Assembly (NCBI GenBank): GCA_003153655.1
Contig: PMAK01000281.1
Coordinates: 1-11,480 of the forward strand
DNA length: 11,480 nt
Reading direction: 5' to 3'
From: Phycisphaerales bacterium
GTDB taxonomy: Bacteria; Planctomycetota; Phycisphaerae; Tepidisphaerales; Tepidisphaeraceae
A program made the position numbers and the translations under genes. The stretch's first letter is position 1. Each line of letters opens with the position of its first letter. This document shows positions 1 through 6,792 of this stretch, one piece after another. The notes under the pieces were generated by a model. It ran no database searches. It worked only from the letters and a program-made list of their open reading frames with translations, and was not told where the DNA came from.

Positions 1-2214
1 CCATGCCGTCTAATTCCGCGAGTGTTATTCGCCGCTATCGGATTGCTGGGCGGTACGATCGCTCGAGCGCAGTCCGCCGTTAATGTGCAAGTTGGTTCCG
101 CAACAATTGAAGCGGCTGCCGCAGCCGACGGCGCGTTTCGCCTGACAATCTCCTACAACGGCAAGCCCCACCCAGCCCAAAGCATTTACCTGGCTCCCAA
201 TCCCAGCCCAACTCAATCGACAATCGTAAACGAGAACGGCTGGACCGGCGTGAAAACCGCAGCCGGTGAATTGCTCATCGATCCAGCCAATGCGCTATGG
301 ACGTTGCGCGACGCCCAGGGCAACACCCTCATTCCACCCGGCCCGATTGGCCAGCTCACTCGTAATGAACAGACAGGCAAGCCATTCGTTATTCTGAACG
401 TAGGCTGCACATCAAACCGTCCCTTTGAAGTCTACGGCTGCGGCGACGGCGCTGATTCCCTGCTTCAAGATCACGCGCGCCCGGATGTCGGCAACGGCCA
501 CGCAGTCGTTCCCTATTACTGGAGCCGCGCCGGCTACGCGGCGCTCGGCGTCAGTTCCGACGACAATTCTCCGCCGGCTTGGACCACCTCAACCGATCTG
601 GGCCGGATCAGTTGGGTCTTCACCGGGAACTCCGCCGATTTGTATCTCATGCCCGCCGCGAATCTCGAAAACGCCGCCAGCGCCTACGCCGGACTATGTG
701 GGCTGCCCGCAGTCCCGCCGCGATGGACCTTCGGCTATCTGCAAAGCCGCTGGGGCTGGAAGGATCGCGCGTATATCGACGACGCCTTGCATCAGTTCAT
801 TTCCCGCAAGTTGCCGGTTGATGCGTTCATCTTCGATTTCGAGTGGTATACCACCGCGCCCGATTATTCGGTAAAGCCCGAGGGGCTGCCGAATTTCACG
901 GACTTTTCGTTTAACCCCAAACTATTTCCCGATCCCGCCGCCGAGATTGCCGCGATGAAATCGCAAGGCATTCATTTCGTCGGCATTCGCAAGCCGCGCC
1001 TGGGCAAAACCGATCTCCTGAACATGGCGCGATCCAACGGTTGGATTCTCGCCCCCGGAAAATCGGGAGAGCGCATCGACACCCGCTGCCTCGATTTCAG
1101 CAACCCCGCTGTCCGCGCATGGTATGCCCATCAATTGATCCCTCTGCTCCAGCAGGGAATCGACGGCTGGTGGGACGATGAGGGCGAAATCACCTACACG
1201 CAATATTATTGGTGGAACCAGGCGGAAGCCGACGCCCTCGCCCAGGTGCGCCCCGACGATCGCCTCTGGACGATCGACCGCGCCTTTGCCCCAGGATCAC
1301 AGCGATTCGGCATCGCCGCCTGGACCGGCGATATCAACGCCACCTGGCCCGAACTGGCCAAAACGCCAACGCATCTGCTGAATTGGTGTCTGGCCGGCAT
1401 GCCCTACGCCGCCTGCGACATCGGCGGATATGCCGGCAACACCAATCCGCGACTGCTCACCCGATGGATGGAAGCCGGCGTCTTTTTTCCCGTCATGCGG
1501 GCGCATTCCGAACACGACGCGATCCCCCACTTTCCCTGGCTCTTTGGCAATGAAGCCGAATCCGCCATTCGAAAGGCCCTCGATCTGCGTTACCGCCTCA
1601 TTCCGTTTTACTACAGCCTCGCTCACCAAGCCCACGACACCGGCATCCCAATCATGCGGCCCCTGGCGATGGAATTCCCCGACGATCAACGCTCCGCCAA
1701 CATCTCCGACGAATGGCTCATGGGCGCCGGCCTCCTTGCGGCGCCAATTCTTGACGACACCGAAAGCCGGCGCGTCCACCTGCCCGCCGGCACATGGTAC
1801 GAGCTAAATAGAAACGCACCGATCGCGGGAAACCACAGTTTCAACGTGACAGCCAAACTCGATGAGATACCCGTATATGTTCGCGCCGGCACGATCCTTC
1901 CACTCGGCCCGATCATTCAGCACACGGGCGACCTCCCCGGCGGCCCGCTCGAAGTCCAAATCTATCCCGGCCAGGACGGCCGATTCACGCTCGTCGAAGA
2001 CGATGGCCTAACCACCGCCTATTTGAACGGACAAATCCGCCGCACTACATTCACCTGGAACGACGCCTCGCGGAAACTCAGTTGGAAAATCGAAGGCCCC
2101 TACGCCGGGAAAGACATCTTCACGGACATGACAATCGCGGTAATGGACCCGACCGGCAAGAAACTCGCCGCCGCATCCTTAACTTCCATTGGCGAGCGCG
2201 TCATCCCCCAGTAA
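1..2214 (+). CDS. GH31 family alpha-glycosidase (alpha-glucosidase/alpha-xylosidase type), 5' partial
   Basis: Retaining exo-acting alpha-glycosidase of family GH31, probably periplasmic or secreted. The frame is open to the window edge. The first in-window start is GTG at 22, but the codons before it give a basic stretch (CRLIPR) ahead of a hydrophobic run ending ARA|Q, so the true start and signal-peptide n-region probably lie upstream. Numbering from GTG22: beta-sandwich N-domain about 20-230, barrel opening at RWTFGYLQSRWGW (234-246), barrel strand FIFDFEW (269-275), catalytic nucleophile probably D386 in DGWWDDEGE, acid/base probably D437 in AWTGD. The RYRLIPFYYSL helix and MRPLAMEFP follow, then C-terminal beta domains including a DUF5110-like segment from about 640. 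Sequence alone does not separate alpha-xylosidase from alpha-glucosidase. The GH74 and GH2 genes 4-8 kb away make xyloglucan side-chain removal attractive. The gene converges on the DUF4260 gene with a 21-bp gap and no clear terminator. Confidence 0.93.
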   Translation, partial: PCRLIPRVLFAAIGLLGGTIARAQSAVNVQVGSATIEAAAAADGAFRLTISYNGKPHPAQSIYLAPNPSPTQSTIVNENGWTGVKTAAGELLIDPANALWTLRDAQGNTLIPPGPIGQLTRNEQTGKPFVILNVGCTSNRPFEVYGCGDGADSLLQDHARPDVGNGHAVVPYYWSRAGYAALGVSSDDNSPPAWTTSTDLGRISWVFTGNSADLYLMPAANLENAASAYAGLCGLPAVPPRWTFGYLQSRWGWKDRAYIDDALHQFISRKLPVDAFIFDFEWYTTAPDYSVKPEGLPNFTDFSFNPKLFPDPAAEIAAMKSQGIHFVGIRKPRLGKTDLLNMARSNGWILAPGKSGERIDTRCLDFSNPAVRAWYAHQLIPLLQQGIDGWWDDEGEITYTQYYWWNQAEADALAQVRPDDRLWTIDRAFAPGSQRFGIAAWTGDINATWPELAKTPTHLLNWCLAGMPYAACDIGGYAGNTNPRLLTRWMEAGVFFPVMRAHSEHDAIPHFPWLFGNEAESAIRKALDLRYRLIPFYYSLAHQAHDTGIPIMRPLAMEFPDDQRSANISDEWLMGAGLLAAPILDDTESRRVHLPAGTWYELNRNAPIAGNHSFNVTAKLDEIPVYVRAGTILPLGPIIQHTGDLPGGPLEVQIYPGQDGRFTLVEDDGLTTAYLNGQIRRTTFTWNDASRKLSWKIEGPYAGKDIFTDMTIAVMDPTGKKLAAASLTSIGERVIPQ

Positions 2215-2235
2215 GCCTCCGGAATGGGTCAATAC

Positions 2236-2640
2236 TCATCCAAGCTTTCCGAGATGCGTGTGGCCAAAGCCCGTCGGATATTTCAATCCATATCCCAGCA
2301 ACCGATCGAATCCGATATGTGCCACCCAGATGAGCGGAATTTCAATCGAACGCCCCGCCATCCACATTCCACAGGCAAGAGCGATCGGCACGATGTAGCT
2401 GTGGAAAATGTTGTATATCGCCGCGCCGACGCGCGGCCCCCTGAGATATCCGGCGAAGCTCAGATCGGGCGAGAGAAAGAGTATCCCAAAAAGCAGCCAC
2501 GAATTGCCGCCGCGCGCATAGACCAAAACCGCAGCGGCCACGACTATAAGACCCTCCAGGCGCAGCCATCGCCGCACGTCCCCCGATACCGCTCCATCAC
2601 ACAGCGTTGAAACGGATTCGACCGGACCAGTTGTTGACAT
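2236..2640 (-). CDS. DUF4260 family small integral membrane protein
   Basis: A 134-residue protein that I recognise as DUF4260, a family of unknown function with about four membrane segments. Visible family blocks are WLRLEGL (25-31), then the hydrophobic run VVAAAVLVY, SWLLFGILFLSPDLSFAGYL (47-66) followed by GPRVGAAIYNIFHSY (68-82), IVPIALACGMWMAG (83-96), and the C-terminal HIGFDRLLGYGLKYPTGF (108-125) followed by THLG. The frame extends upstream to 2862, but I chose ATG at 2640 because the family homology begins just after it and AGGCG lies about 8 nt upstream. The upstream extension also runs into the start of the aldo/keto reductase on the other strand. Length and order fit a complete member. 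No partner gene is adjacent: it is convergent with GH31 and divergent from the reductase. The biochemical role is unknown. Confidence 0.85.
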   Translation of the reverse strand: MSTTGPVESVSTLCDGAVSGDVRRWLRLEGLIVVAAAVLVYARGGNSWLLFGILFLSPDLSFAGYLRGPRVGAAIYNIFHSYIVPIALACGMWMAGRSIEIPLIWVAHIGFDRLLGYGLKYPTGFGHTHLGKLG

Positions 2641-2801
2641 AAAATCGCCTGCTGAAATTTCTGATTCGTTTCTCACATAAATGTCGCCGGAGACGCGACC
2701 GCGTGACATGATAGCATTGAAGCCGTTGCCCAATGCACTGCCAGCGATTAGCTTTCCAATCCGCAATAACACAGGTTTTTCGACAATGGGAGCGAATCCA
2801 T

Positions 2802-3788
2802 ATGAACTACCGAAAATTGGGCCGCAGCGGTGTGAAGGTCTCGGAGATTTGCCTCGGAACAATGCAATTCGGCTGGACGACCGATGAGGAAAACAGCCGC
2901 CAAGTCATGGACGGTTTTCTCGAGGCGGGCGGCAACTTCATCGACACCGCTGATATTTACACAACCTGGGCGGGCGCACTTTCCTACGGCGGAAAAACCG
3001 AGGAGATCATCGGCCGCTGGATGAAGGACTGTAAAAATCGCGACAAAATCGTGCTTGCCACCAAAGTCCGCGGCGAGATGTGGAAAGGCCCCGGCGGCGA
3101 AGGGCTGTCGCGTCATCATATCATGCGCGCTTTCGAAGATTCTCTCCGCCGCCTGCAAACCGACTATGTGGATTTGTACCAGGCGCACTGGGTCGATCTG
3201 GATACACCCATCGAAGAAACACTAAGGACATTTGACGATCTGGTTCGTTCCGGAAAGGTGCGATATCTCGGTGCATCCAACTTTCCCGCATGGCGGCTCA
3301 TGGAGGCGCAGGCCACTTCCGATCGGCTCGGCCTGCATCGCTTTGAATCGTACCAGCCGCAATATTCGCTCATGGAACGCCAGCTCTTTGAATACGAAGC
3401 GATGCCTTTCTGCAAACATTACCGATTCGGCGTGATTCCCTATTCGCCACTCGCGCGTGGTTTTCTAACCGGAAAATACCGGCGCAATGGACCAAAAGTG
3501 CAGAGCGCGCGTGCGGGCGAAATGAGCGCTTACGCCAACGATAAGGGCTGGGCCCTCATCGACGCCATGGAAGAAATAGGCAAGTCTCACGGCAAGACCA
3601 TCGCGCAAACCGCGCTTGCCTGGATGCTCACAAATCCCGTCATCACCTCGCCGATCATCGGCGCCAATAACGTGGAACAACTGAAGGACTCGCTCGGCGC
3701 GGCCGGCTATCGCCTGAACGCCGAGGAAATAAAGCGGCTGAACGACCTGACAGCGTGGCCCCGCAACGGACGGCCGATCTGGGATTGA
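2802..3788 (+). CDS. Aldo/keto reductase
   Basis: A 328-residue cytoplasmic NAD(P)H-dependent oxidoreductase of the aldo/keto reductase superfamily, (beta/alpha)8 barrel. It opens with the typical MNYRKLGRSGVKVSEICLGT. The catalytic tetrad can be placed: D48 and Y53 in FIDTADIY, K88 in LATKV, H129 in YQAHW. Further signatures are GKVRYLGASNF, NPVITSPIIGA (cofactor-binding C-terminal part) and the long variable loop WAGALSYGGKTEE (56-68). The frame is open from 2733, but ATG 2802 matches the family N-terminus and has GGGAG at 2788-2792 as ribosome site, so the upstream 23 codons are excluded. It looks closest to the voltage-gated K+ channel beta-subunit/YajO-like bacterial subgroup. The substrate cannot be read from sequence. 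It is monocistronic: DUF4260 diverges upstream and nothing follows on the same strand for about 480 bp. Confidence 0.95.
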   Translation: MNYRKLGRSGVKVSEICLGTMQFGWTTDEENSRQVMDGFLEAGGNFIDTADIYTTWAGALSYGGKTEEIIGRWMKDCKNRDKIVLATKVRGEMWKGPGGEGLSRHHIMRAFEDSLRRLQTDYVDLYQAHWVDLDTPIEETLRTFDDLVRSGKVRYLGASNFPAWRLMEAQATSDRLGLHRFESYQPQYSLMERQLFEYEAMPFCKHYRFGVIPYSPLARGFLTGKYRRNGPKVQSARAGEMSAYANDKGWALIDAMEEIGKSHGKTIAQTALAWMLTNPVITSPIIGANNVEQLKDSLGAAGYRLNAEEIKRLNDLTAWPRNGRPIWD

Positions 3789-3805
3789 GCCTGGCGCGAG
3801 CGCGA

Positions 3806-3999
3806 TTAATTCTGCATTGAATTGCTCGGCGGCAAAACAGGAAACCCCCGGGCCCGTTTCTGCGCCTGCGCCCATTGCACATATTCATCAGCCCTGGCCC
3901 GACTGCGCCGAACATTATTCAGCAGCCACCCGCCGATCCCGGCGAACGTGATGACCAGAAGCACCAAAATTCCATACAACGGCTTTTGAGTCTTTTCAT
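3806..3999 (-). pseudogene. Small single-pass membrane protein, start out of frame by one base
   Basis: On the minus strand, codons from about 4069 down to the TAA at 3806-3808 form an 88-codon open frame. It encodes a hydrophobic span (LYGILVLLVITFAGIGGWLL), then a basic, amphipathic tail (RRSRARADEYVQWAQAQKRA). This frame has no ATG before its last few codons. An ATG at 3999 with CAGGAG 4 nt upstream lies one frame away and reads only 26 codons. The two join at an A4 run (plus-strand T's, 3993-3996): with one more A the product would be MKKTQKPLYGILVLLV..., 64 residues, a natural N-terminus for a signal anchor. It may be a true frameshift, a homopolymer miscount, -1 slippage, or a 57-residue protein starting at TTG 3979. 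I do not recognise the family. The gene lies between the aldo/keto reductase (convergent) and ada (divergent). Confidence 0.35.
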
Positions 4000-4272
4000 A
4001 AGTCTCCTGAAAAACCGACTTGAACCAATCGTTTAACCCGATATTTCCGACAAATCCGCCGCAAGCATTTCAACACATTTTTAGGATTCAGTCGCGATTT
4101 TGGCTCGCCGCTTCAAAGATACGGGGTGAAAACGCGCAATCTCGATTTGAAAGCAAGAAACAGGGTGTCCCGATCCAGTTAAACGCATAAGGTTACGCAG
4201 GTGATAACGACGGCCGTGACAATTTCGAGCCGAGCACTGGGCAACGAACAAAGGAATGATGGGATAACAACC

Positions 4273-5355
4273 ATGGCCACGCAACGCAAAGCCAAAAAGT
4301 CATTCACCACGGACGCCGATCGCTGGCAGGCGGTGGCGCATCGGGACCAGGAAGCGAACGGTACGTTTTTCTACTCGGTAAAAACCACCGGCGTTTATTG
4401 CCGGCCATCATGCGCCGCCCGGCTCGCCAAGCGTGAGAACGTTCAGTTTCACACAACTCCCGAGGACGCGGAACGAGCGGGATTTCGCGCATGCAAGCGC
4501 TGCAAGCCGAAAGAACAGTCAGCAAATGGCGAACAAGCGATCGCGGTCGCCAACGCATGCAAACTGATCGCCGAAGCCAAAGAGCCTCTTTCACTTGAAT
4601 CGCTGGCCAATGCGGTCCACATGAGCCCGTGGCATTTTCACCGAATATTCAAATCACTGACCGGCTTGACGCCCAAGGGATATGCGACGGCGAATAGGTC
4701 GCAGCGAGTGCGAGAAGAGCTGTCGCGCAGTCGGACAGTGACCTCCGCGATATACAACGCTGGATTCAACTCCAACGGGCGGTTCTACGCCAATTCAACA
4801 AAGGTGCTTGGCATGAAACCCACGGACTTCAAAGTCGGCGGCGAAGGCGCAACCATTCGATTTGCCATCGGCGAATGCTCGCTCGGATCGATTCTCGTCG
4901 CGGCCACTGACCTCGGCATCTGCGCCATCTCGCTTGGCGATGAACCGAACACGCTGGTTGAAGATCTTCAGGACCGTTTCCCTAAAGCCGAATTCATCGG
5001 CGCCGACAAAAAGTTTGAGCGATTGGTCGGTCAGGTCATCGCGTTCGTTGAGCGTCCGGCGGCCGGCTTGGAATTACCCCTTCACGTACAGGGTACCGCG
5101 TTTCAACAGCGGGTCTGGAAAAAACTCTGCGAGATTCCTTGCGGCAAGACGAGCAGCTACGCAGTGATCGCCGAAAAACTTGGCCACGCGAAAGCCACTC
5201 GTGCCGTCGCACAGGCCTGTGCAGCCAATGCGATCGCCGTCGCGATTCCATGCCATCGTGTCGTGCGAACCGACGGATCACTCTCCGGATATCGCTGGGG
5301 TGTCGAGCGTAAGGCAAAGTTGCTAAAGATCGAAGGCTCCCGCGACAAGCGGTGA
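4273..5355 (+). CDS. ada: Bifunctional Ada: AraC-type regulator / methylated-DNA-protein-cysteine methyltransferase
   Basis: A 360-residue DNA repair enzyme and transcription factor for the adaptive response to alkylation, close in length to E. coli Ada (354). Domains in order: N-Ada zinc/phosphotriester repair domain about 12-80, with the four cysteines C43 and C47 (VYCRPSC) and C74 and C77 (ACKRC), where C43 corresponds to the methyl acceptor Cys38; an AraC-type helix-turn-helix region about 88-190 (LSLESLANAVHMSPWHFHRIF, then GFNSNGRFYA); and C-terminal O6-methylguanine methyltransferase about 195-355 with the active-site motif PCHRVV, acceptor C327, and downstream SGYRWGVERK. All key residues are present, so it should be active. 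The frame is open from GTG 4201, but ATG 4273 with a GGGA at 4260-4263 is the better start and leaves a normal N-terminus. It stands alone, convergent with the SGNH gene. Confidence 0.95.
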   Translation: MATQRKAKKSFTTDADRWQAVAHRDQEANGTFFYSVKTTGVYCRPSCAARLAKRENVQFHTTPEDAERAGFRACKRCKPKEQSANGEQAIAVANACKLIAEAKEPLSLESLANAVHMSPWHFHRIFKSLTGLTPKGYATANRSQRVREELSRSRTVTSAIYNAGFNSNGRFYANSTKVLGMKPTDFKVGGEGATIRFAIGECSLGSILVAATDLGICAISLGDEPNTLVEDLQDRFPKAEFIGADKKFERLVGQVIAFVERPAAGLELPLHVQGTAFQQRVWKKLCEIPCGKTSSYAVIAEKLGHAKATRAVAQACAANAIAVAIPCHRVVRTDGSLSGYRWGVERKAKLLKIEGSRDKR

Positions 5356-5396
5356 GTATGGAATCGAGCACAAGGCGCCGAAGGGAAACCGATCAC

Positions 5397-6359
5397 CTAC
5401 GGCAACAATGATGGCAGTTCCGCGGACAAGCGTTCGCGGCCTTGCTGGTTCAGATGTGTATAGTCGTAGAACAAATCGTCCGGCATCGAATCCCGCAGGT
5501 CGAATACTTCCAGCGATTGGTTTTTCGCTTCCGCTTCGAACTGGCGCGATGCGGACGGCGGATACAAACGCCTGAATTTTGAACTCTCAGGCAGCAACAC
5601 GCACACCACCCGCGCTCCGCGAGCACGCAAAGCCTCAACCAACTGCGTGAACGCATCGACCTGGCTCTGGCTCGATTCGAAATGAGTGGGATCCAAATAT
5701 CGATTGAATCCCCGCCATTGATTATCCAGGTACTGCTGGGGCCTTCTTCGGCCGTCGTAGACCGGTTCATCTATTGTCCACGGATCGGCAGCCGGCTCAT
5801 AGGCAACCGACAGGGGCAAATGGAACAATCGACGGACTTCCGAAGCGCCGCGATAGAAGAAAACCGTCTTCCAGTCTTCCAGAGCCTTGTAATTGTGAAA
5901 AAGCCACAAGTATTTCGCCGCGAATGTCAGCAGCGATGAATCCGGCGGATCACGAATTTCTTTGTGGAACATCCATTCATGCAATCCAAGGACGACGGTC
6001 CCCGGATGCAGGGAACTGTCCAGAAGCACCCGGCTATAAATCCTAAGCGTGCGGAATGAATCGGCGGTTGCCCCGAGAACGAGCCACTTGCGGCCATCAG
6101 GATCGTGCGAAGTCAGCTGGGGGCCGTCCAGGCCAAACAGAGTTGTCGATACGCCGAGGGCCACCACGAGTCGCGCATCCCGCACCTGGCCGGATTGTTG
6201 CAGATTTTCAACCGCGACGATGCGGCTGCCAAAGACCCCAAAATATCGCCAGCCGAACTGCGGCGGCAGCCATGATGGATTGGGGCCGCATCCCAGCGTC
6301 AACGCCGCCAGCAGAAGCCGCCGCAGTCCGAAGTGGACGAGCGGCGTTAAAAACAGCAT
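5397..6359 (-). CDS. Membrane-anchored SGNH/GDSL hydrolase-like protein
   Basis: A 320-residue protein with a hydrophobic N-terminus (LRRLLLAALTLGC, about 12-24) that may act as signal anchor or, with C24, as an imperfect lipoprotein signal. The body resembles SGNH-fold hydrolases: block I would be VVALGVSTTLFGLDG (65-79) with candidate nucleophile S71, a middle strand TVVLGLHEWMF, a strand ARVVCVLLPESSKF, and C-terminal FYDYTHLNQQGRERL with candidate Asp299/His302. This arrangement is seen in extracytoplasmic acyltransferase partners such as AlgX/DltD-like proteins and in carbohydrate esterases. The usual block III Asn is not evident (a His occurs instead). The ATG at 6359 is the only start near the hydrophobic segment because an in-frame TGA lies just upstream, yet it has no good ribosome site. 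No MBOAT partner lies in the window. Family placement is moderately sure, activity unknown. Confidence 0.72.
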   Translation of the reverse strand: MLFLTPLVHFGLRRLLLAALTLGCGPNPSWLPPQFGWRYFGVFGSRIVAVENLQQSGQVRDARLVVALGVSTTLFGLDGPQLTSHDPDGRKWLVLGATADSFRTLRIYSRVLLDSSLHPGTVVLGLHEWMFHKEIRDPPDSSLLTFAAKYLWLFHNYKALEDWKTVFFYRGASEVRRLFHLPLSVAYEPAADPWTIDEPVYDGRRRPQQYLDNQWRGFNRYLDPTHFESSQSQVDAFTQLVEALRARGARVVCVLLPESSKFRRLYPPSASRQFEAEAKNQSLEVFDLRDSMPDDLFYDYTHLNQQGRERLSAELPSLLP

Positions 6360-6511
6360 GCCGGCAACGACAAATAGTCAGAATTTCAGTGAGGCAAGAT
6401 CGATGATCATAAAAAAGGGCTATTGGGATTTGCCACGAAAGGCCCAGGATTTATGGCGGAGCTATGATAAGCAGACACAACACATCGCCGTTCGTGCCTT
6501 ACTATTCTAAT

Positions 6512-6599
6512 TGCACCCGGCAGGAGTCGAACCCCGATGCATCGGGATGTTCCACCTGCAACTCTCGGTTCCGAAGCTATTCCGATCAGCCAGAAAACC
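6512..6599 (-). pseudogene. Decayed tRNA-like sequence with 23-nt insertion at the T arm
   Basis: Read on the minus strand, the 3' part is tRNA-like: CCGAG (6568-6564, anticodon-stem 3' side), AGTT, T-stem GCAGG (6559-6555), T-loop TTCGACT (6531-6525), T-stem CCTGC (6524-6520), acceptor strand CGGGTGC and A73 at 6512. The two T-stem halves pair perfectly, but 23 nt (6532-6554) containing the palindrome CCCGATGCATCGGG separate the 5' stem from the loop. Upstream, TTCGGAA (6575-6569) would be an anticodon loop with CGG (Pro), and GCTGATCGGAATAGC (6590-6576) resembles a D arm. The 5' side of the anticodon stem is absent and the expected 5' acceptor GCACCCG is replaced by unrelated sequence. I read it as a non-functional tRNA remnant. 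A chance match of the short 3' part is possible. Confidence 0.35.
6533..6546. repeat. 14-bp perfect palindrome inside the tRNA-like remnant
   Basis: CCCGATGCATCGGG is a perfect inverted repeat with no spacer. It forms the core of the 23-nt segment that splits the T arm of the tRNA-like sequence. It could be a small insertion scar, a protein-binding site or chance. Confidence 0.6.
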
Positions 6600-6792
6600 T
6601 TGCGAATACGAGCGTCACGATTTCTACAGATTACATGATTTCGCCCATTTTTCAACGGTTTAGTGCGAGTTTAGTACAGAATCGGCGAAACGAAAATTGC
6701 GATTACAGCATTACCAATTAATTGCATGCGGCGAGTAGGCGGACACTTTAGAGAATATGCGACGCAGACAATCCAAGATTTCAACCCGAGCT

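Larger units (their letters stand above)
6360..6792. other. Gene-poor spacer between the SGNH and GH2 genes
   Basis: This 433-bp stretch is visibly more AT-rich than its neighbours and has no convincing protein gene. It contains the tRNA-like remnant described separately. The only other candidate is a 35-codon plus-strand frame, 6403-6510, starting MIIKKGYWDLPRKAQ with GAGG 8 nt upstream; it has no recognised family and could be chance. A 10-bp palindrome, CAATTAATTG, lies at 6715-6724. I see no terminator hairpin with a U-tract after the GH2 stop. Confidence 0.5.

Noticed and set aside
3..83. ATG at position 3 as a start of the first gene.
   Set aside because: It is in a different frame from GH31 and soon meets a stop. 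The GH31 frame simply continues off the window.
2683..2699. Inverted repeat GTCGC-N7-GCGAC upstream of DUF4260.
   Set aside because: Short arms of pure GC-type sequence are expected by chance here. No promoter is recognisable next to it and there is no U-tract for a terminator.
2641..2862. N-terminal extension of the DUF4260 frame to a start at 2862 (208 residues).
   Set aside because: The extra 74 residues have no family similarity, and the extension overlaps the start of the aldo/keto reductase. ATG 2640 has its own ribosome site.
5356..5396. Possible shared terminator between the convergent ada and SGNH genes.
   Set aside because: The 41-bp gap shows no stable GC hairpin followed by a T-run on either strand.
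6403..6510. Plus-strand 35-codon frame (MIIKKGYWDLPRKAQ...) with GAGG upstream.
   Set aside because: Too short, no recognised family, and it ends just before the tRNA-like remnant. The ribosome site alone is weak support.
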